Shown piece after piece: positions 33,344-45,367 of a stretch of DNA of 64,000 bases (position 1 is the first letter of the stretch; each line of letters begins with the position of its first letter). Made by a program: the position numbers and the translations under genes. Location of the stretch: assembly GCA_014904845.1 (NCBI GenBank), contig MU119398.1, positions 16,305 to 80,304 of the forward strand. The letters are read 5' to 3'. A model generated the notes under the pieces. The model did not search any database, was not told where the DNA came from, and was given only the letters and a program-made list of their open reading frames with translations. Origin of the DNA: Acephala macrosclerotiorum. Taxonomy: Eukaryota > Ascomycota > Leotiomycetes > Helotiales > Mollisiaceae.

Positions 33344-35587
33344 TCACCCAGTAACCCTCCTAACCCACAACCCCGTCGGCTCATAAACAGCATCCTTATC
33401 CCTCCTCTTCCACGCCCTATGCAACCTCAACCCCACATCATGTTCCTCCCTCCTAACATCCGCCTCCTCAACCCTCAACTGCTCCACCTTCAATTTCTCC
33501 ACTTCCCTCTTCCTCCTCACCTCTTCCGTTAGCACCAGATGATCCTTCGGCATCAATTCTGTCATTTGTCTTATGGAACGCTCGATGTTTGTGCGGCGGT
33601 GGGCGAGGTTGTCGAGTTGGGCTTGGAGCTGTGTTACGAGATCGTGGGAGGAGGCTTCGGAGGGGGTCATGGGGAGGTTTTTGGTGGTATTGGAGAAGTT
33701 TGAGGCGGTGGATTGGCGGTTCTTGGTGTGGGCTAGGGAGGAGGACATGGAGATGAAGACTGGTGAACTAGGGTTGACTGCCTTCCTGCTTATATTCGCG
33801 ACTGCGCCGATCGGGGGACGTTTGCGATCCAGTATCGAGGCTGGTTGCTCGAAAGCGTAAGATGTGGGAGGGGTCGGCATTGGTGGGCGGTCGTAGTCGT
33901 CGGATGGGCGGGGTGTTCCTTGTGTGTACTGAGAGGTAGCGTACGTGCTGATGCTGAAGCGGGAGGGTGGTTCTTGGTACTGATCTTCGTGCTCTTCCTT
34001 CGGGGTACTAACTCGTTGAATTGCTTCGCGGAAGTTTCGCTCAATGCCTGCCAGTGTATCTTCTCTCTCGAACCCGCTCGGTGGTTGTCCAATAGGGTCG
34101 GTATTCCCTCTCGCAACTCTGGTAGCAGCAGACAGAGGGGCGACGACAGGATCCGGAGTGATGATGACTGGCGACTCCACGACGCGTGGACTATTTCGAC
34201 CACTATTCGAGAGCACGGTTCGTATAGTGGGGTCGATGTATTCTGGCATCTGGGCCGACGCAGGGCTCGTTTCACCATCGCCAGATCGGATGATGGTCAC
34301 AGGGGTACTAGCCCCAGATTGGGAGCTAGAAGTGGGCGAAGCAACACGCTTACTACTCTTTCGAGGAATGTTCAGGGGCGGGATGTCGAATCGGTCTTTG
34401 ACAGGAGAGACGAGAGTTGTTCGCCCTGTTGCACCTCTCCATTCTGGTCGTTCGGTAGACTTGGAGTTGTTAATTTTCAACCCTCGAACTCGGTCTCCGA
34501 ATGATGTATGTGGTTTCGATCCGCTTGTGATGTTCGATTCATTTCCCAGAACAATGCCCGTCTCCTTATGAACAGGTCGAAGTCCGGGAGGTGTGAATTG
34601 TCCTGGCTTTGCGGATTGTGGCTTTCCCCCCTCGCTGGTTGTAATCTCTCCAGTATATGGATCCCATCTTGGATCATGCGCGATACGACCCCGAGGGTTG
34701 TCACCGACCTCCTTCCGAGTGACCAGATTGTTTGCAGCAGCAGCTACTTGGTTGCGTCTTTTCTCTCGGCGGAGGACAGGAATGTTGCTCGACGGTGGCT
34801 TCGAACTCGATCCAGGTCTACTCGGCGGTCTCCCAATACCTAGTCGAGAAACATCAGGCATCTCGTCGATAGGAGACACGTCCGGCTCGTGCTGCTGACT
34901 CCTGGAGACTGTTAGCAACTATCTCTCTGAACATGAGGGACAGACATGAGGAGGTAGAGAGGGAAGGCGGGGTGCTGCTGGCTAAGGACTCTGAGATCTA
35001 AATACTGCGTGGACTGTTCCGGAGTTCTCCATTTATCCGCAAGTTGGGGTCTGTAGAGCAGCTCCAAGGCATGCTCTCGGTATATCCACAAAAGATTCGA
35101 CATACCTGTGATTCGGTCTATCAAGCTCTGGTGAACTTGGGGGAGACACCTCTTCTTCAGTATAATCTGCGTATGAGTTCTGGAACCGGGTAGTTATGGG
35201 GTTCGGAGAGGGTTGTGAATAGATTGAAGATACAGGTCTGAATTTGGAGTCGCGGTGTTGGGGAGGAGGGGGTAGGTTGGAGTTGCTAGATTTGTTAGCT
35301 AGGTTCTTCGCTGCAAAGTCTGCCACCTCGAAGCATAAATTGAACGTTAGGTGCTTCAAGTGTGTTTATCCCATTCACCAACCACCGTACTCAATGTCCA
35401 AACTTCGTGTAGAAACCGGGACTCACTATGGCAGACCAAGCTTATCCATATCTTCTCGCGGAGGCCGTGGCGGAGCTCTTCTCTCGTTTGTTCGAATGCC
35501 CAACCCAGCTCCTCCATATACTGTCTCGTCTTGTCCTTGAACCGCCGGTGGACGGCCTCCTCTTGAATTATTGAGCCTCTTCCACAT
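33344..35587 (-). CDS. Disordered protein with C-terminal coiled coil, 632 aa
   Basis: Three exons: 35427-35587, 35106-35285, 33344-34901. Introns are 141 and 204 bp, both phase 2, with clear branch sites (CTAAC 12 bp before TCTAG; GCTAACAG before CTCCAG). The protein begins MWKRLNNSRGGRPPAVQGQD and is Pro/Ser-rich and unstructured for about 500 residues, including the motif HDPRWDPYTGEIT. Residues about 530-600 form a Glu/Arg/Leu heptad region (VEKLKVEQLRVEEADVRREE), a likely coiled coil. Such a layout suits a scaffold or cytoskeleton-linked protein, but I do not recognise the family. The gene start lies in a GC-balanced region with no competing upstream ATG. Confidence 0.85.
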
Positions 35588-37181
35588 TATGGCGGTGCCT
35601 GCGACGCTGAAGCTTTGAACGTGTGATGCGCGCCGGGGATGAGACCGTCGGGGAACGTCTGAAAGTGCTTGTTCCCGACTCCTACAATCTTGGGTATATC
35701 AGGAACTGATGCGCAGTCGTTGAATATCAGGTGTCGCGCTCAGGCGGTGCTGAGAATTGTTATGTTGGTAACGTCGCGAGATGTCGTGAAGTCGTAAATC
35801 GTGATTTGAAGGAGTGGAAGTGGCTGAGCCAGCAGAACGTCGTCTGCATGAAGTAGATGAATGTATGGCGCGAAGGCGGATTGAAGTCAGAGATTGAAGG
35901 AGGGAATGAATGACATCGAGACACGGTCACGAGAGGTGGTGTTTGGGTGAATGGTGGTGGTACAAAAATAATTCGCGATCTCCTGTCAATAGAGCCGCCG
36001 TGTTGATTGTTGACGGCGTGAGAACCAATAAAACAGCATGACCAGCAAAACAGCAGAATAAATTAAGAACGCCGGTGCACGAGAACGAAGAGAAGGAGAG
36101 AATTGGGAAGAGCGAAAGATTTGAAATTATCGTCCTTACTCGACAACCAACGATTTTGTTTCCCCTCGTTGCTGTCCTTGCGCGAATTGAAGGAGGGCGC
36201 TCAGAGTGATGTTTCGTTTCAGGTCAGCCTAGCGTAAGGGTCCTACCGACTCTTATTGCAATTGCAATTGCAGAATAGCCTCAATTCTATTGTTGGATGA
36301 CTGCAATAACAATAGATGAAAAGTCTACGAAGCTTTAATTCTTTATTGATGACATTTGTACAGATTTGTAGTGTTTTCATGAGCTGCGTTCTCGGGAGGG
36401 CGATGCTGCACCCATCTTCACCCTCAAACCGCATCAAGCTTGGCCCCTCTACCTGGTCTGCCCGCGTTGTCTCAAGAGGATCAGTGATGCCCGAGGCAAT
36501 GCGTTATGAGAATAGGCTCAATATCAGGGAGTTTCAAACAGAGATCAACCGAGAATTAAGCATATGGAGTGGATACTGGATAGAAGGAGAGAAGTCTGCA
36601 GGATATCATGCAAAAGACTGGCGCTTCACAAGATTGTTGACGTTGAATCATTCAAATGTAAGCCAGACAGGTCTCGAGAGTGAGAGTTCGGCAGATGAAC
36701 CACCGGCCGGTGCACAATTTGAGAAAAGGGGGGCCATTCACGTGACTACCGCAATATATCATCCTAAAACTCCACCATTCTGCTTTTGCCCTAATAGATG
36801 GATCAACTCAAATTGTCCTCAGGATCTACTCAACTTACTGATGCCCTCTTAAGAAGAGACACAATAATATCTATCACATGACATTTCGGCCCCTCGGACT
36901 CCAGATCCGAGCTGCACGAAATGTGGTTGAGCTTCTGCTGAGCTTCCAACCGTTTCGACTTTATTGACAACCATCTCACATCTCACCTGGACGACAACCA
37001 CGATTCCCACGACCTTCACAGAATCAAGACAGATTAATTCGGCATTTGTGAATTCACCATTTCCATTGAGGATCCCAATTTCCACCTGTCCAAACCGAAA
37101 GAACACAACTCCAGTAAAGCTTACGGAAGTGCCGACGAAAAACCACATCTCACTCCCAACTTGTACAACACCACAGCAACC
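35588..37181. other. Divergent intergenic region, 1.6 kb
   Basis: A 178-codon plus-strand frame at 36316-36852 has an ATG but unlike-gene composition and no motif; not called. The rest is promoter-like pyrimidine-rich sequence. Confidence 0.4.
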
Positions 37182-37867
37182 ATGGACTACGTCGAGAACC
37201 GAATGGCCCAAGGTCAATTCTACTATTTCCACCCTCTGCCAGCGCCAGAACAATGCTGACAACTTTGCAGAGGCCGCGAAGCAACAAGCCAACCCCGCAC
37301 CAGAAGTGTAAGCCCCTCCATCCTCATCCTACCTCTGCCAATGCTGCGTCACTTTCCTCTCCCTTCTGAAGGGTTACTGACGCTCGAACTTACAGGCAAT
37401 CGCTCTTCACACCCATAAACGCCATCCTCCTCTCGTTACTAGTTCTCATCGCCTACAACACCTTCAAACCAAAACCTAAAACCGTCCTCCCCACCCCCGC
37501 ACCACCCATCGTATTCAAGACCTTCACCCCTCCAACCCTCCTCCCCTTCAACGGTGAAAATAATATGCCCGTCTACCTCGCCGTCCGCGGCCGCGTCTTC
37601 GACGTCACTTCAGGCCGCAACTTCTACGGCCCCGGCGGCCCCTACGCAAACTTCGCCGGACGAGATGCGAGTCGTGGATTGGCGTGTGGGAGTTTTGATG
37701 AGGAGATGCTGACGAAGGATTTGCAAGCGCCCTTGGATACGCTGGAGGGCTTGGGAGGGGAGGAGATGGAGGCGTTGAGGGGGTGGGAGGAGAGGTTTGA
37801 GGAGAAGTATTTGGTTGTTGGGAGGTTGGTTGCTGTTGGTGATGAAGGAAAGGAGGAGAAGTCGTGA
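37182..37867 (+). CDS. dap1: Dap1/MAPR-type haem-binding protein, 179 aa
   Basis: Three exons: 37182-37212, 37271-37307, 37396-37867, giving 179 aa in phase. After a short hydrophilic start (MDYVENRMAQEAAKQQ) a single membrane helix lies at about residues 29-43 (INAILLSLLVLIAY). The cytochrome b5-like domain follows: PVYLAVRGRVFDVTSG, NFYGPGGPYANFAGRDASRG and a long C-terminal helix with WEERFEEKY. The tyrosines in the NFYGPGGPY region are the haem-iron side in MAPR proteins. Fungal Dap1 binds haem and supports the sterol 14-demethylase Cyp51/Erg11 at the endoplasmic reticulum (family knowledge). A P450 pseudogene occurs in the window at 57.2 kb but there is no direct link. Confidence 0.9.
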
Positions 37868-39535
37868 GAGGAGAGTGCGAGCTGTAGTGGGGAGACTGAG
37901 GATATAATGGTTCAATGAGATAGAAATGGATCGAAGCTGGGACAGCGGAGTTATGGTAAATTGCTGGGAGGTAGACCTCCTGTTGAAGTACTGCACACAA
38001 AAAATACAATTCATGGCATACAACCGAAGACTCCTCCCCCGGACGTTTTGAGGATCATTCAGGATGGGCAACTCAACGTTCGAAGGATAGAGAGGTACTC
38101 TGAACGCCGAGGTTGAGAACAACTACCAATTTCCGACCTCAGACAATGATCACATCTATTTCCCACCTCTACTTTTCAGTCTCTCGTCCTTTCAAAGCAG
38201 AGCAATTCACCTCAACACTAAAAATTGAACTACTGCCTCGCGCCTCAAGCGAGGCTCTCTCCTCTTCCCTTCAGCCTGTCAAGTATAAAACTTCTCTTGC
38301 AGATGCAAAGAACTTCCATCACCAGCACTTCCCACACATATCACAACCACAACAAGGTTGTGGACCATCGCGCGAACAGACTTGGAGTGTCAGCCATAGC
38401 TGCCGAACACGTCAAAACAATGCTCTTTCTATACCTCTCTACGAATACCGCCAATTTGCCTCGGTTGTTGTCCTTGCCGTCAACAAATTTCTGCTATTAA
38501 ACATCTTTTTTCATCTCATTTCACACCTGCGAGCCTACCCGACAAATGAAGTCCCTCACACGGAACTCACGTCCCTATTTGCTCTCCTTGACATCCTAAA
38601 ATCATCGTCCCTGCCCACAAACAAACACAAGCCGCTCTAGCTTGTCGACGTCTGTGCAGGAGGAGGGGTTTATATCGTTGCTGGGGGCGGGCTTGAAGTC
38701 GAAATAGGGTATGAGGGGCGACTCACTATTTGGAGAGTTTGCCTGGTGTGATGCATTCATGATCAAAAGGGGTGGGTATGTGCGTGAATTGCAGTTGACG
38801 CCAATACCTGACCTTCTCTCAATCAGGTACCGCGGAATAACGGTTATTCCACTTCTCTCTGGGTATAATCCCCTTCCTCGCGACCGAATAATGCGCTTCA
38901 ACATCTCCGCCTTCCAACTCTCCCAGCGAGCCTGGCGGTTGTGCTTGAGTTGCGCTAGCACCTCCCATATCCCCAGCATCTTCGAGGCTTCAAAGGAGCT
39001 TAAATGCTCCCTACTCCACGCTAAGACCCCAGCTATCTCGTTCGTTCTGTTGTGCTTGCTGTCAAATTCTGTTCATTATCAATACTCTAATTTTCCTCGG
39101 ACAGCACATGCTTCAAGCAGACGAGACAGCTGTGAAGTTTGTATCTTTATGCACATTTATTTCCATTGGAAGCGTGCGGACGGACGGCTGTCAGTGCTTA
39201 CAGCCAAACAGACGCTGTGTTTGACAATAAGTCATTGATTGTGGATGGATTGCTTTGTCGTTGCGGTTGTGGGTGGGGTTTGTATCGTAGATAGGAGAAG
39301 GGTTAGAGGATACATGGTAAGGGGTTGGTGCGTCGATTCCTTCTAATTAAATGGATTGCTTGTTCCAATCCGTTGGGATTTTGCATTTGAACAATCATTC
39401 TGATTGTTCTACAGGATGGACTTTCGTGCTTGCGTTCAGTCATCCCCCTCTCGGCACCAGTCAGCACCTTCAAACATCAAACCCCCCTGTCCCCATCCCC
39501 CCCTCTTCTCCCGCATCCTCAACAACTCACTCAAA
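37868..39535. other. Intergenic, 1.7 kb
   Basis: A minus-strand frame at 38602-38979 (ATG, MLGIWEVLAQLKHNRQARWE) has protein-like composition for its first 55 residues and a possible splice at about 38825, but support is thin. A plus frame at 38113-38640 is not gene-like. Confidence 0.35.
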
Positions 39536-40368
39536 TCACGGTCTATACACCTTCATAGTAACAGGCATACAAGGTCTCCCCGCCACAGCTACATCCAACT
39601 GATTTCCCGGACCCGAATAACGAAACTCATAACGATCTTGACTAGCAGTCCGAATACAGATATGTCCCCCAGGCGTTTCTGGTGAGGTACCACGAGCTCG
39701 AAGGGATAACTCGAGTTGAAGGGCATCGGTGTCTATATTACAGCCATAGGTTACCTTTGACGTATTAGCATTGTGGAGAGATGTTATGGTTAGTGAGAGT
39801 TGGGCGAGAGCTGTCTTAGAATTGATGAAGTCTACTTGGTTTGATTTCTCAAACCAGACGATTTCTAGCCCCGATATCACCGTGTGAGGGAGGGGAGGTT
39901 TATATGGGAATAGGCGCGTACGTCGAAGATTGCGCGTGGGTCGCCGCGCTCGGTCATGAACATTTTCGTTGTGTTGTCTTCTAGTATATACTTGATTCTA
40001 TTAGTCCATTTCCAATTTATCCTCCTACTTTTTGTACATGTCGGGGAATAACATGCTGGCAAAAGGGGGGGAAAGAAGAAAAAGTGGATGGGAAGATGGG
40101 AAAATGAAATTCGAAGATCGTATCCGGACACCCCTCGGGAAGAGCAATGGGAACCAAAACGCACTTCGCCATTTATCACCGTCCTAATCCCCCACTGCGC
40201 AATTAACCCATCAATAAGCTGGATGTTGAAAGTAGCAGCTCTAGCAGGACTCAAGTACAAATGCTGATCTCCTCCACCCGCGAACCACAGATTCATGTTC
40301 TTATTATGGAGAACTGGGTATTGTTTAGTGTTGATTTGGATTCCGAAGGGGCGGGAGTTATCAACCAT
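39536..40368 (-). CDS. Secreted-looking protein, gene model broken at start and splice sites
   Basis: Three conserved-looking blocks on the minus strand: 40165-40368 (MVDNSRPFGIQINTKQYPVL to IRTVINGE), about 39922-39990 (YILEDNTTKMFMTERGDPRA to IFD), and about 39536-39880 (ISGLEIVWFEKSNQV to MKVYRP). Block 1 ends at a good donor (GTGCGT) and block 2 at GTACGC, both phase 0, but the only TAG acceptors (CTAGAA in both cases) need phase 1. An AAG acceptor before YILED would rescue intron 1; nothing canonical rescues intron 2. Upstream of the first Met, the same frame codes a signal-peptide-like run (FFLTITTLTLAC) but reaches a stop before an ATG; an ATG lies there in another frame. So either unusual splicing or decay by small indels. 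Confidence 0.5.
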
Positions 40369-41663
40369 CGGTTTTGTGGTAGGTTTTGTGCATGCTAACG
40401 TGAGGGTTGTTATTGTGAGGAAGAAGGGTGGAGGGAGAGATGCATTTTAAGCCGTTCTTGGGAGGTCGAAAGGGAGGCGAGTTATGGTTTAGTGAGATGG
40501 TTGAAGGTATGATATAGAGGGGATATGGAAGTAATCGAAGAGACATCTAATGGGATTCTTGATATATTACTATGGTCTCAGAATGAGACTAGGTATGAAA
40601 GGCTACCGAGCCTCGCCAAGAGCTGATACGAGAATATTCAGAGCCAGGAGTACTAAGTTGGGACCTCGTGACATCAGAACCTCCCCTTCTAGCGATCTGC
40701 ACCTTGGCGGTCGGCTTTAAGCTAACAGATCTCATGCAGCTTATTTAACATTGCCGGGAACTCTACATTTTATAATGCTGCAAGCGGGCTGGATGTTCGA
40801 TAAGTATCTTGGGGTGAGGGAGACAAGGGAGGGAGTGCTGAAAGGGAAGACCAGAGGCAAAAGAAGGGGGCGGGGGGGCTTCAAGATTTCATTGAGAAGC
40901 TTAAAGCTTGAAGCAGAGGGAAGAAAGGGGAGAGGACTTCTCACACGAAGAATTTGAAGCGATTTCAGTTGCTCGGAAGAGGAAGAGGCCTGGCACATGT
41001 TTCTAGAGTGTTTTCGAGTTCACGGTTCCATTCATGTAGACCAGAAAATGTTATGAAAGGAAGTTGGATAGCTAGAGAGCTCACGAGACTGAGTACAGTG
41101 CAAACTCGCCATCCTGGATTCTCAATGCTACACCAACCGAGACACGAACTCCATGAAAAGCCTGCCGATAACCGTAGACTGTTCTTTCTTTCAAAAGCAG
41201 CTATTCCTGTCATTTATATATATGACATCTCAATAAGAATGTCCCTCCTATTTCCAAATGAGATGTGTGATTCTTGGCGATTCATGACTGAGACATGAAA
41301 ATTCTCGTCAAGTTACACTTTGAATCTCATCCGAAAAGCTGTGAATGAAAGCGTTTTCCAGAACACTCTTCAGACTGAATCCACGTCATATTCAACCTGA
41401 TGGAGTCTACACTTCAGAATTAATTTCCGTAGTTCGAATCATTTCAGAGCCCTGGGGGGTCAACGAGAGGCCCAAAGGTCTATAAAAGAAAATTTACTTT
41501 CCCTAGAAGTGGCCCCTTTCCTTCATCCGCCAACATTAAGACACAATTCAAGAATAAAATCAAGACACAATTCAACATCAACTTCAAACGAGGAAAAAGC
41601 TCATCCAATCAAACTTACAACATCAATTAATAAGTCTTCAAGTACTAAGTCCCTCAAGACAAG
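40369..41663. other. Intergenic, 1.3 kb
   Basis: No supported gene. Short low-GC and purine-rich stretches only. Confidence 0.5.
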
Positions 41664-42011
41664 ATGGCAAATAGAATCGGCACTCAGGAACAAATCCAGG
41701 CATGGCTTGATGACATTTGGGGCTGGACATGCTGCTATGTAGGCCAACCCGCTTAAATCTACGGATTCTATCTTCTGGCAGAAAGCGTTACTAATGTTAA
41801 TAGTGCGGGGTACTCAATCGATATAGATCATCGCAGAACAAAACTTTTAGCAAAGCTCGTCCAGATACAACAACAATTTGTAGCGGTTGCAGACAACCTC
41901 GATGCGGACGATGCTTAAATGCTAATGAGGCTGGGGATGCAATTGAGTATGCCAACGGAAACAAACTTAGGAACAACCCGAATTATGGCCGGGGTCCTGG
42001 CGAATAGGTAG
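41664..42011 (+). pseudogene. Short frame with two internal TAA stops
   Basis: From ATG 41664 the frame reads MANRIGTQEQIQAWLDDIWG, then after a TAA at 41754 continues as IYGFYLLAESVTNVNSAGYS and LLAKLVQIQQQFVAVADNLD, then a second TAA, ending at TAG 42009. Composition stays protein-like across both stops, so I read a degraded gene of at least 115 codons. Stops may come from CAA or CAG by C-to-T change. Family unknown. Confidence 0.45.
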
Positions 42012-42248
42012 GGAGAGTTTCTGTATTTCTGAATTCATCGCTTTTCGTCGCTTTTCGTCGCTTTTGCACAACACAAGCTTTCGGAATGATGGAAGGGTGG
42101 ATTGGAGGCGATGACAGTTGTACCATTACTTTTCTTGAAACAATGTATGCATGGCTTTACCATATGATCCCTAATCTCTGATATACTTCCTCGCATTTCT
42201 AACCAAGACTTGATAAAATGCGTATATTTGATATATTTTCGCCTTATA

Positions 42249-42296
42249 GGGGACCCGTGGGTGGGGGGGTTTAAAACTCCACCCCATGGGTCCCCC
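42249..42296. repeat. Imperfect palindrome with GC-rich arms
   Basis: Left arm GGGGACCCGTGGGTGGGG pairs with right arm CCACCCCATGGGTCCCC around a TTTAAAA centre. The surrounding DNA is AT-leaning, so the feature stands out. Could be a miniature element end or a terminator-like structure; no flanking duplication was found. Confidence 0.7.
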
Positions 42297-43004
42297 ACGA
42301 GCAGCCTACCCCCGCATATTTCTACGAGATTACCAAGGCATGGATGATTGCAACTCTCCTCCTTTGAAGGATTTGCTTGAGGATTGATCTGATTTCCACA
42401 AAACCATTGTGAAACTAAGTTGCATAGAATCAGCATTGGTATCTGACCAAAATTGCAAGGACGTTTAACACCAACAGTATTCTGTACCAAAAAAAATTAT
42501 AGCCTGCACAAACATCTGCGCACAGCTCGTTTGTCATATTCCTTGGCCAATCGAAATACATTCCAATCAATGTACGTCCTCCTGGAACAGTGCCTCGATC
42601 GTCCTAGACTGCGTCTTGCGAGCACCTATCGTAGCTCCACAATTCTACAGCTTCTGTCCGAATCGTGGTCGCATTTATATAATGCGTCGCAGTCCTTCTC
42701 GAATCTGAAGATCTATAAGACGTTAGGAAGAACACTTTTGCAGTCTACGGCCTTTGTGGTAGCATGATGTACTGGCCGTACTATCCCAAGATGTCCTTGG
42801 AAGTGAAGTACTACAAGAACAACAATAGTAGGTAGAAGTACAAGGCCAAAAGTCATAGCTCCAGCGTTCTTCCACACAGTATCAAGATGGCTACTAATTT
42901 TTAATACCAGTTGCTGAAATCTATTTGTGCAAATCCTCAAACTGCCATGCTGATTATCAAAGTTGTCGTCGACGTTAGCTTTGGTGTCTAGTGCAGCTGC
43001 ATCG

Positions 43005-43331
43005 TTAGACGTGGCTTCGATAGTTGGGTGTTTTGATCAGGTAGTACATGCCTTTATTTCTGCTTCCACAGACCAGAGAACAACAATAGGAGTTTCGCAC
43101 TTGATTAGCCGTGTTCGAGATAGCTTCTGCGTAGCCATTGTTCTGAATCGCGCTGTCGTGAGCTGATGGGCTTTCGACTTTGATATTAATGTCTAAAGGC
43201 ACCAAGCAAGCAATGCATTCAATGGTCGAAGGTCGTGCCTTGTACGTTTCGTACCGTATGGTTAACGTGCATTTGAAACACCAGCTAGTCATTTGAATGC
43301 GCCCAAAGATTGAACACCTGCCCGTAAGCAA
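43005..43331 (-). pseudogene. Fragment related to the 135-aa protein at 44080
   Basis: The minus frame contains LDINIKVESPSAHDSAIQNN followed by GYA; the gene at 44080 contains VKVNVNKPLAENKSFQNNGYA at its C-terminus. Shared order (hydrophobic VxVN/INIK, charged spacer, QNNGYA) suggests a decayed paralogue in opposite orientation about 0.8 kb away. Confidence 0.4.
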
Positions 43332-44079
43332 GGCGTGGCATGCAAACGCTGTTGTTCACGCCTGGTTGGCGCGTTTGTGACTCATGAGCTAACCCCCTGG
43401 GGCATTGTGCAGACCGCCTAACAAGTTGCCTCATTTGATATTGCCTTACAATCATTCCACAACAGGGCTCACTGGATACACTTTGAACTTTCATTGGTTG
43501 TGTCGCACGGTAGAAATGGGCTCTCCTGCTGCGACTCATAACACGATGGCATAGTCTCTGGCCACATCGAAGATGAGCCTTATTTGTGCGACTTCTACAA
43601 AAGGGGGCACAGGAAATGATCAGGCGGTGTATGCCATTTTGAGATAAGGCCCGGGCTACTCTCTGCACCCCGGCATTCTCGGCAACCTGGCATAAATCTC
43701 GAGCACACGCATGTCTGGGGTCGAAGTGCCCCAGAAAGAATTCAACTACACGCACATCAGATCAAACCTCTAATTGATATTATTCTTTATATTAAAGAGA
43801 CTCGGTATTTACATACGACAATAGTCTTCACTCAACTCAATTATATGATTGCACAAGTTTATAGCCATCGAGATCTCCCCGTCAAAGTCCCAGGCTAATA
43901 CACGCAACCTTCACTTCGAAGAAGGTATTAGACGCTCTTAAAAGGCGAGAAGGAGAAGCAGATTCTGGTAGCCCTACAAAATATCGAGAGAGAAAACAGG
44001 ATTAGGTTTGTGTCTTACTGCAGCTCGGGCTGAGCTTCTTTACGACTTCAGGCGTGAAGTGGCAAGAGTGGACTCAGAT

Positions 44080-44539
44080 ATGTCCGGCGAAGAGCTTCCG
44101 AAGCTTCCTCACGAGCAAATCTTATGCACCAAAGTACAGAGTCCTGTAAGACTAATAATTACTGCCGTTCATTCCACAGTGCTGACTATTGATATAGCCG
44201 ACTCCGCCAACTCCTCTAAGCCTTTACCAAGGTTTGAACAACTCAACACAAAGCAAGGAGGGCTTTGATGCAAGGATGGATGATAATACAGGAAGCGAAG
44301 CCATGCACGACCAGGAGAAAGAAGCAGGGATTATGAAATGTGTTAGGGTAGACGAACCTAGGTCTAAGGATGGAGCAAAGCAGAACAATGGAGTTTACGG
44401 ACAATGGGTCGTCACGCCGAATGTCAAGGTCAACGTGAACAAACCGCTCGCTGAAAACAAAAGCTTCCAAAATAACGGATACGCTGCCGGAAAAGGAGGA
44501 GACTTCTTCTCAAGCAGTGGAGAGAACACAGATCACTAG
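44080..44539 (+). CDS. Small protein with QNNGYA tail, 135 aa
   Basis: Exons 44080-44145 and 44198-44539, separated by a 52-bp phase-0 intron (donor GTAAGA, branch CTGAC, acceptor TATAG). The protein starts MSGEELPKLPHEQILCTKVQ and is hydrophilic throughout, with a central Lys/Asp-rich part and the ordered-looking VTPNVKVNVNKPLAENKSFQ then NNGYAAGKGGDFF near the end. No signal peptide or membrane segment. A related fragment lies at 43005-43331. Function unknown. Confidence 0.55.
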
Positions 44540-45367
44540 GCTAGAGAGCGTCAGAGGCGGATGCTATGGTAGGATGCGTGGATGCAGGATCATGGTGTTG
44601 TTGGTATGGCTCGGAGCTAGCTCTACTTAAGGCTCCTCACAAAGAAACGAATCTTTTTTATAGGCTCGAGAATTCAAGTAGATGAGGGCTGATAGAAGAT
44701 TTGGGTGCAGAATATAATTTGAGTGTATATAGTGGAGGCAGCAAGTGACCAGAGCGAGTGCAGAGCGGGAAGGAGGGTGATAGAATACCGAAAGTTATTT
44801 TGGCTTTTAATATCAAGATAGGGAGGTGTAGGAAAAGTGCATATTCGGGGCGTTTTGATAGATAGAACGTGGTCTCTATATATGAAGCCTTACGAGTTTC
44901 TTTCTTATTCTTATGCCTATTACTGTCCTTCTACATACTGTTTCTGTGTTTGGAAGGTCTGCCCCGAGTAGAGTTCTGGGAGGGGCGGAGAAGAATTTTG
45001 TTGTACGTCGTATTTGGTGGATGTCGGTCGCTCGCTCTAACTCTGGAGAGGTTCCGCTATTTAGTTGCATATCGGAATGACTAGTGTTCTTTCCCTCCTT
45101 GAAGATTGAGAAGTTTTTGTTGCAGATCGAGATGTCTAACGAGGTGTCGGACAATAGGCTTTAGTTCTGTTGCATTCGTCTCAATATCCCAGATCTTCTC
45201 GGACAATATTGGCATATCAACATGTCCGACGAGGGTTTGGGATACCAAGCTCAAGTTCTGTTGCACATCGTGATGGCACAATGTTCCTTCCCTCTTTCCA
45301 CCATTGAAAGCTAGCTGATCTTACTACTACTAGACAACCTGATAAGAATCCTACTCCTCTAGAGGCG
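44540..45367. other. Intergenic, 0.8 kb
   Basis: Minus 45081-45281 codes a short leucine-rich, coiled-coil-like peptide with an internal repeat (LVGHVDMP / LVRHLDLQQ); its DNA shows an imperfect repeat sharing GTTCTGTTGCA. Not called as a gene. Confidence 0.35.

Larger units (their letters stand above)
42012..44079. other. Gene-poor interval, 2.1 kb
   Basis: Holds a short TCGCTTTTCG tandem repeat near 42047-42072, the hairpin at 42249-42296 and a protein fragment at 43005-43331. A 156-codon Cys/Arg-rich minus frame (43285-43755) is not called. Confidence 0.5.

Noticed and set aside
16760..35710. 16-bp match GGTATATCAGGAACTG near 16760 and 35693
   Set aside because: About one such match is expected by chance in a window of this size, and the flanks do not align.
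36316..36852. 178-codon plus-strand ORF
   Set aside because: Has an ATG but no motif, no periodic codon pattern I can see and no splice context.
38113..38640. 175-codon plus-strand ORF
   Set aside because: Composition like translated non-coding pyrimidine-rich DNA; no conserved-looking segment.
41395..41445. GTTCGAATC as a tRNA B box
   Set aside because: No A box or cloverleaf upstream.
43285..43755. 156-codon Cys/Arg-rich minus-strand ORF as a secreted effector
   Set aside because: No signal peptide and Arg/Cys richness fits random translation of this region.
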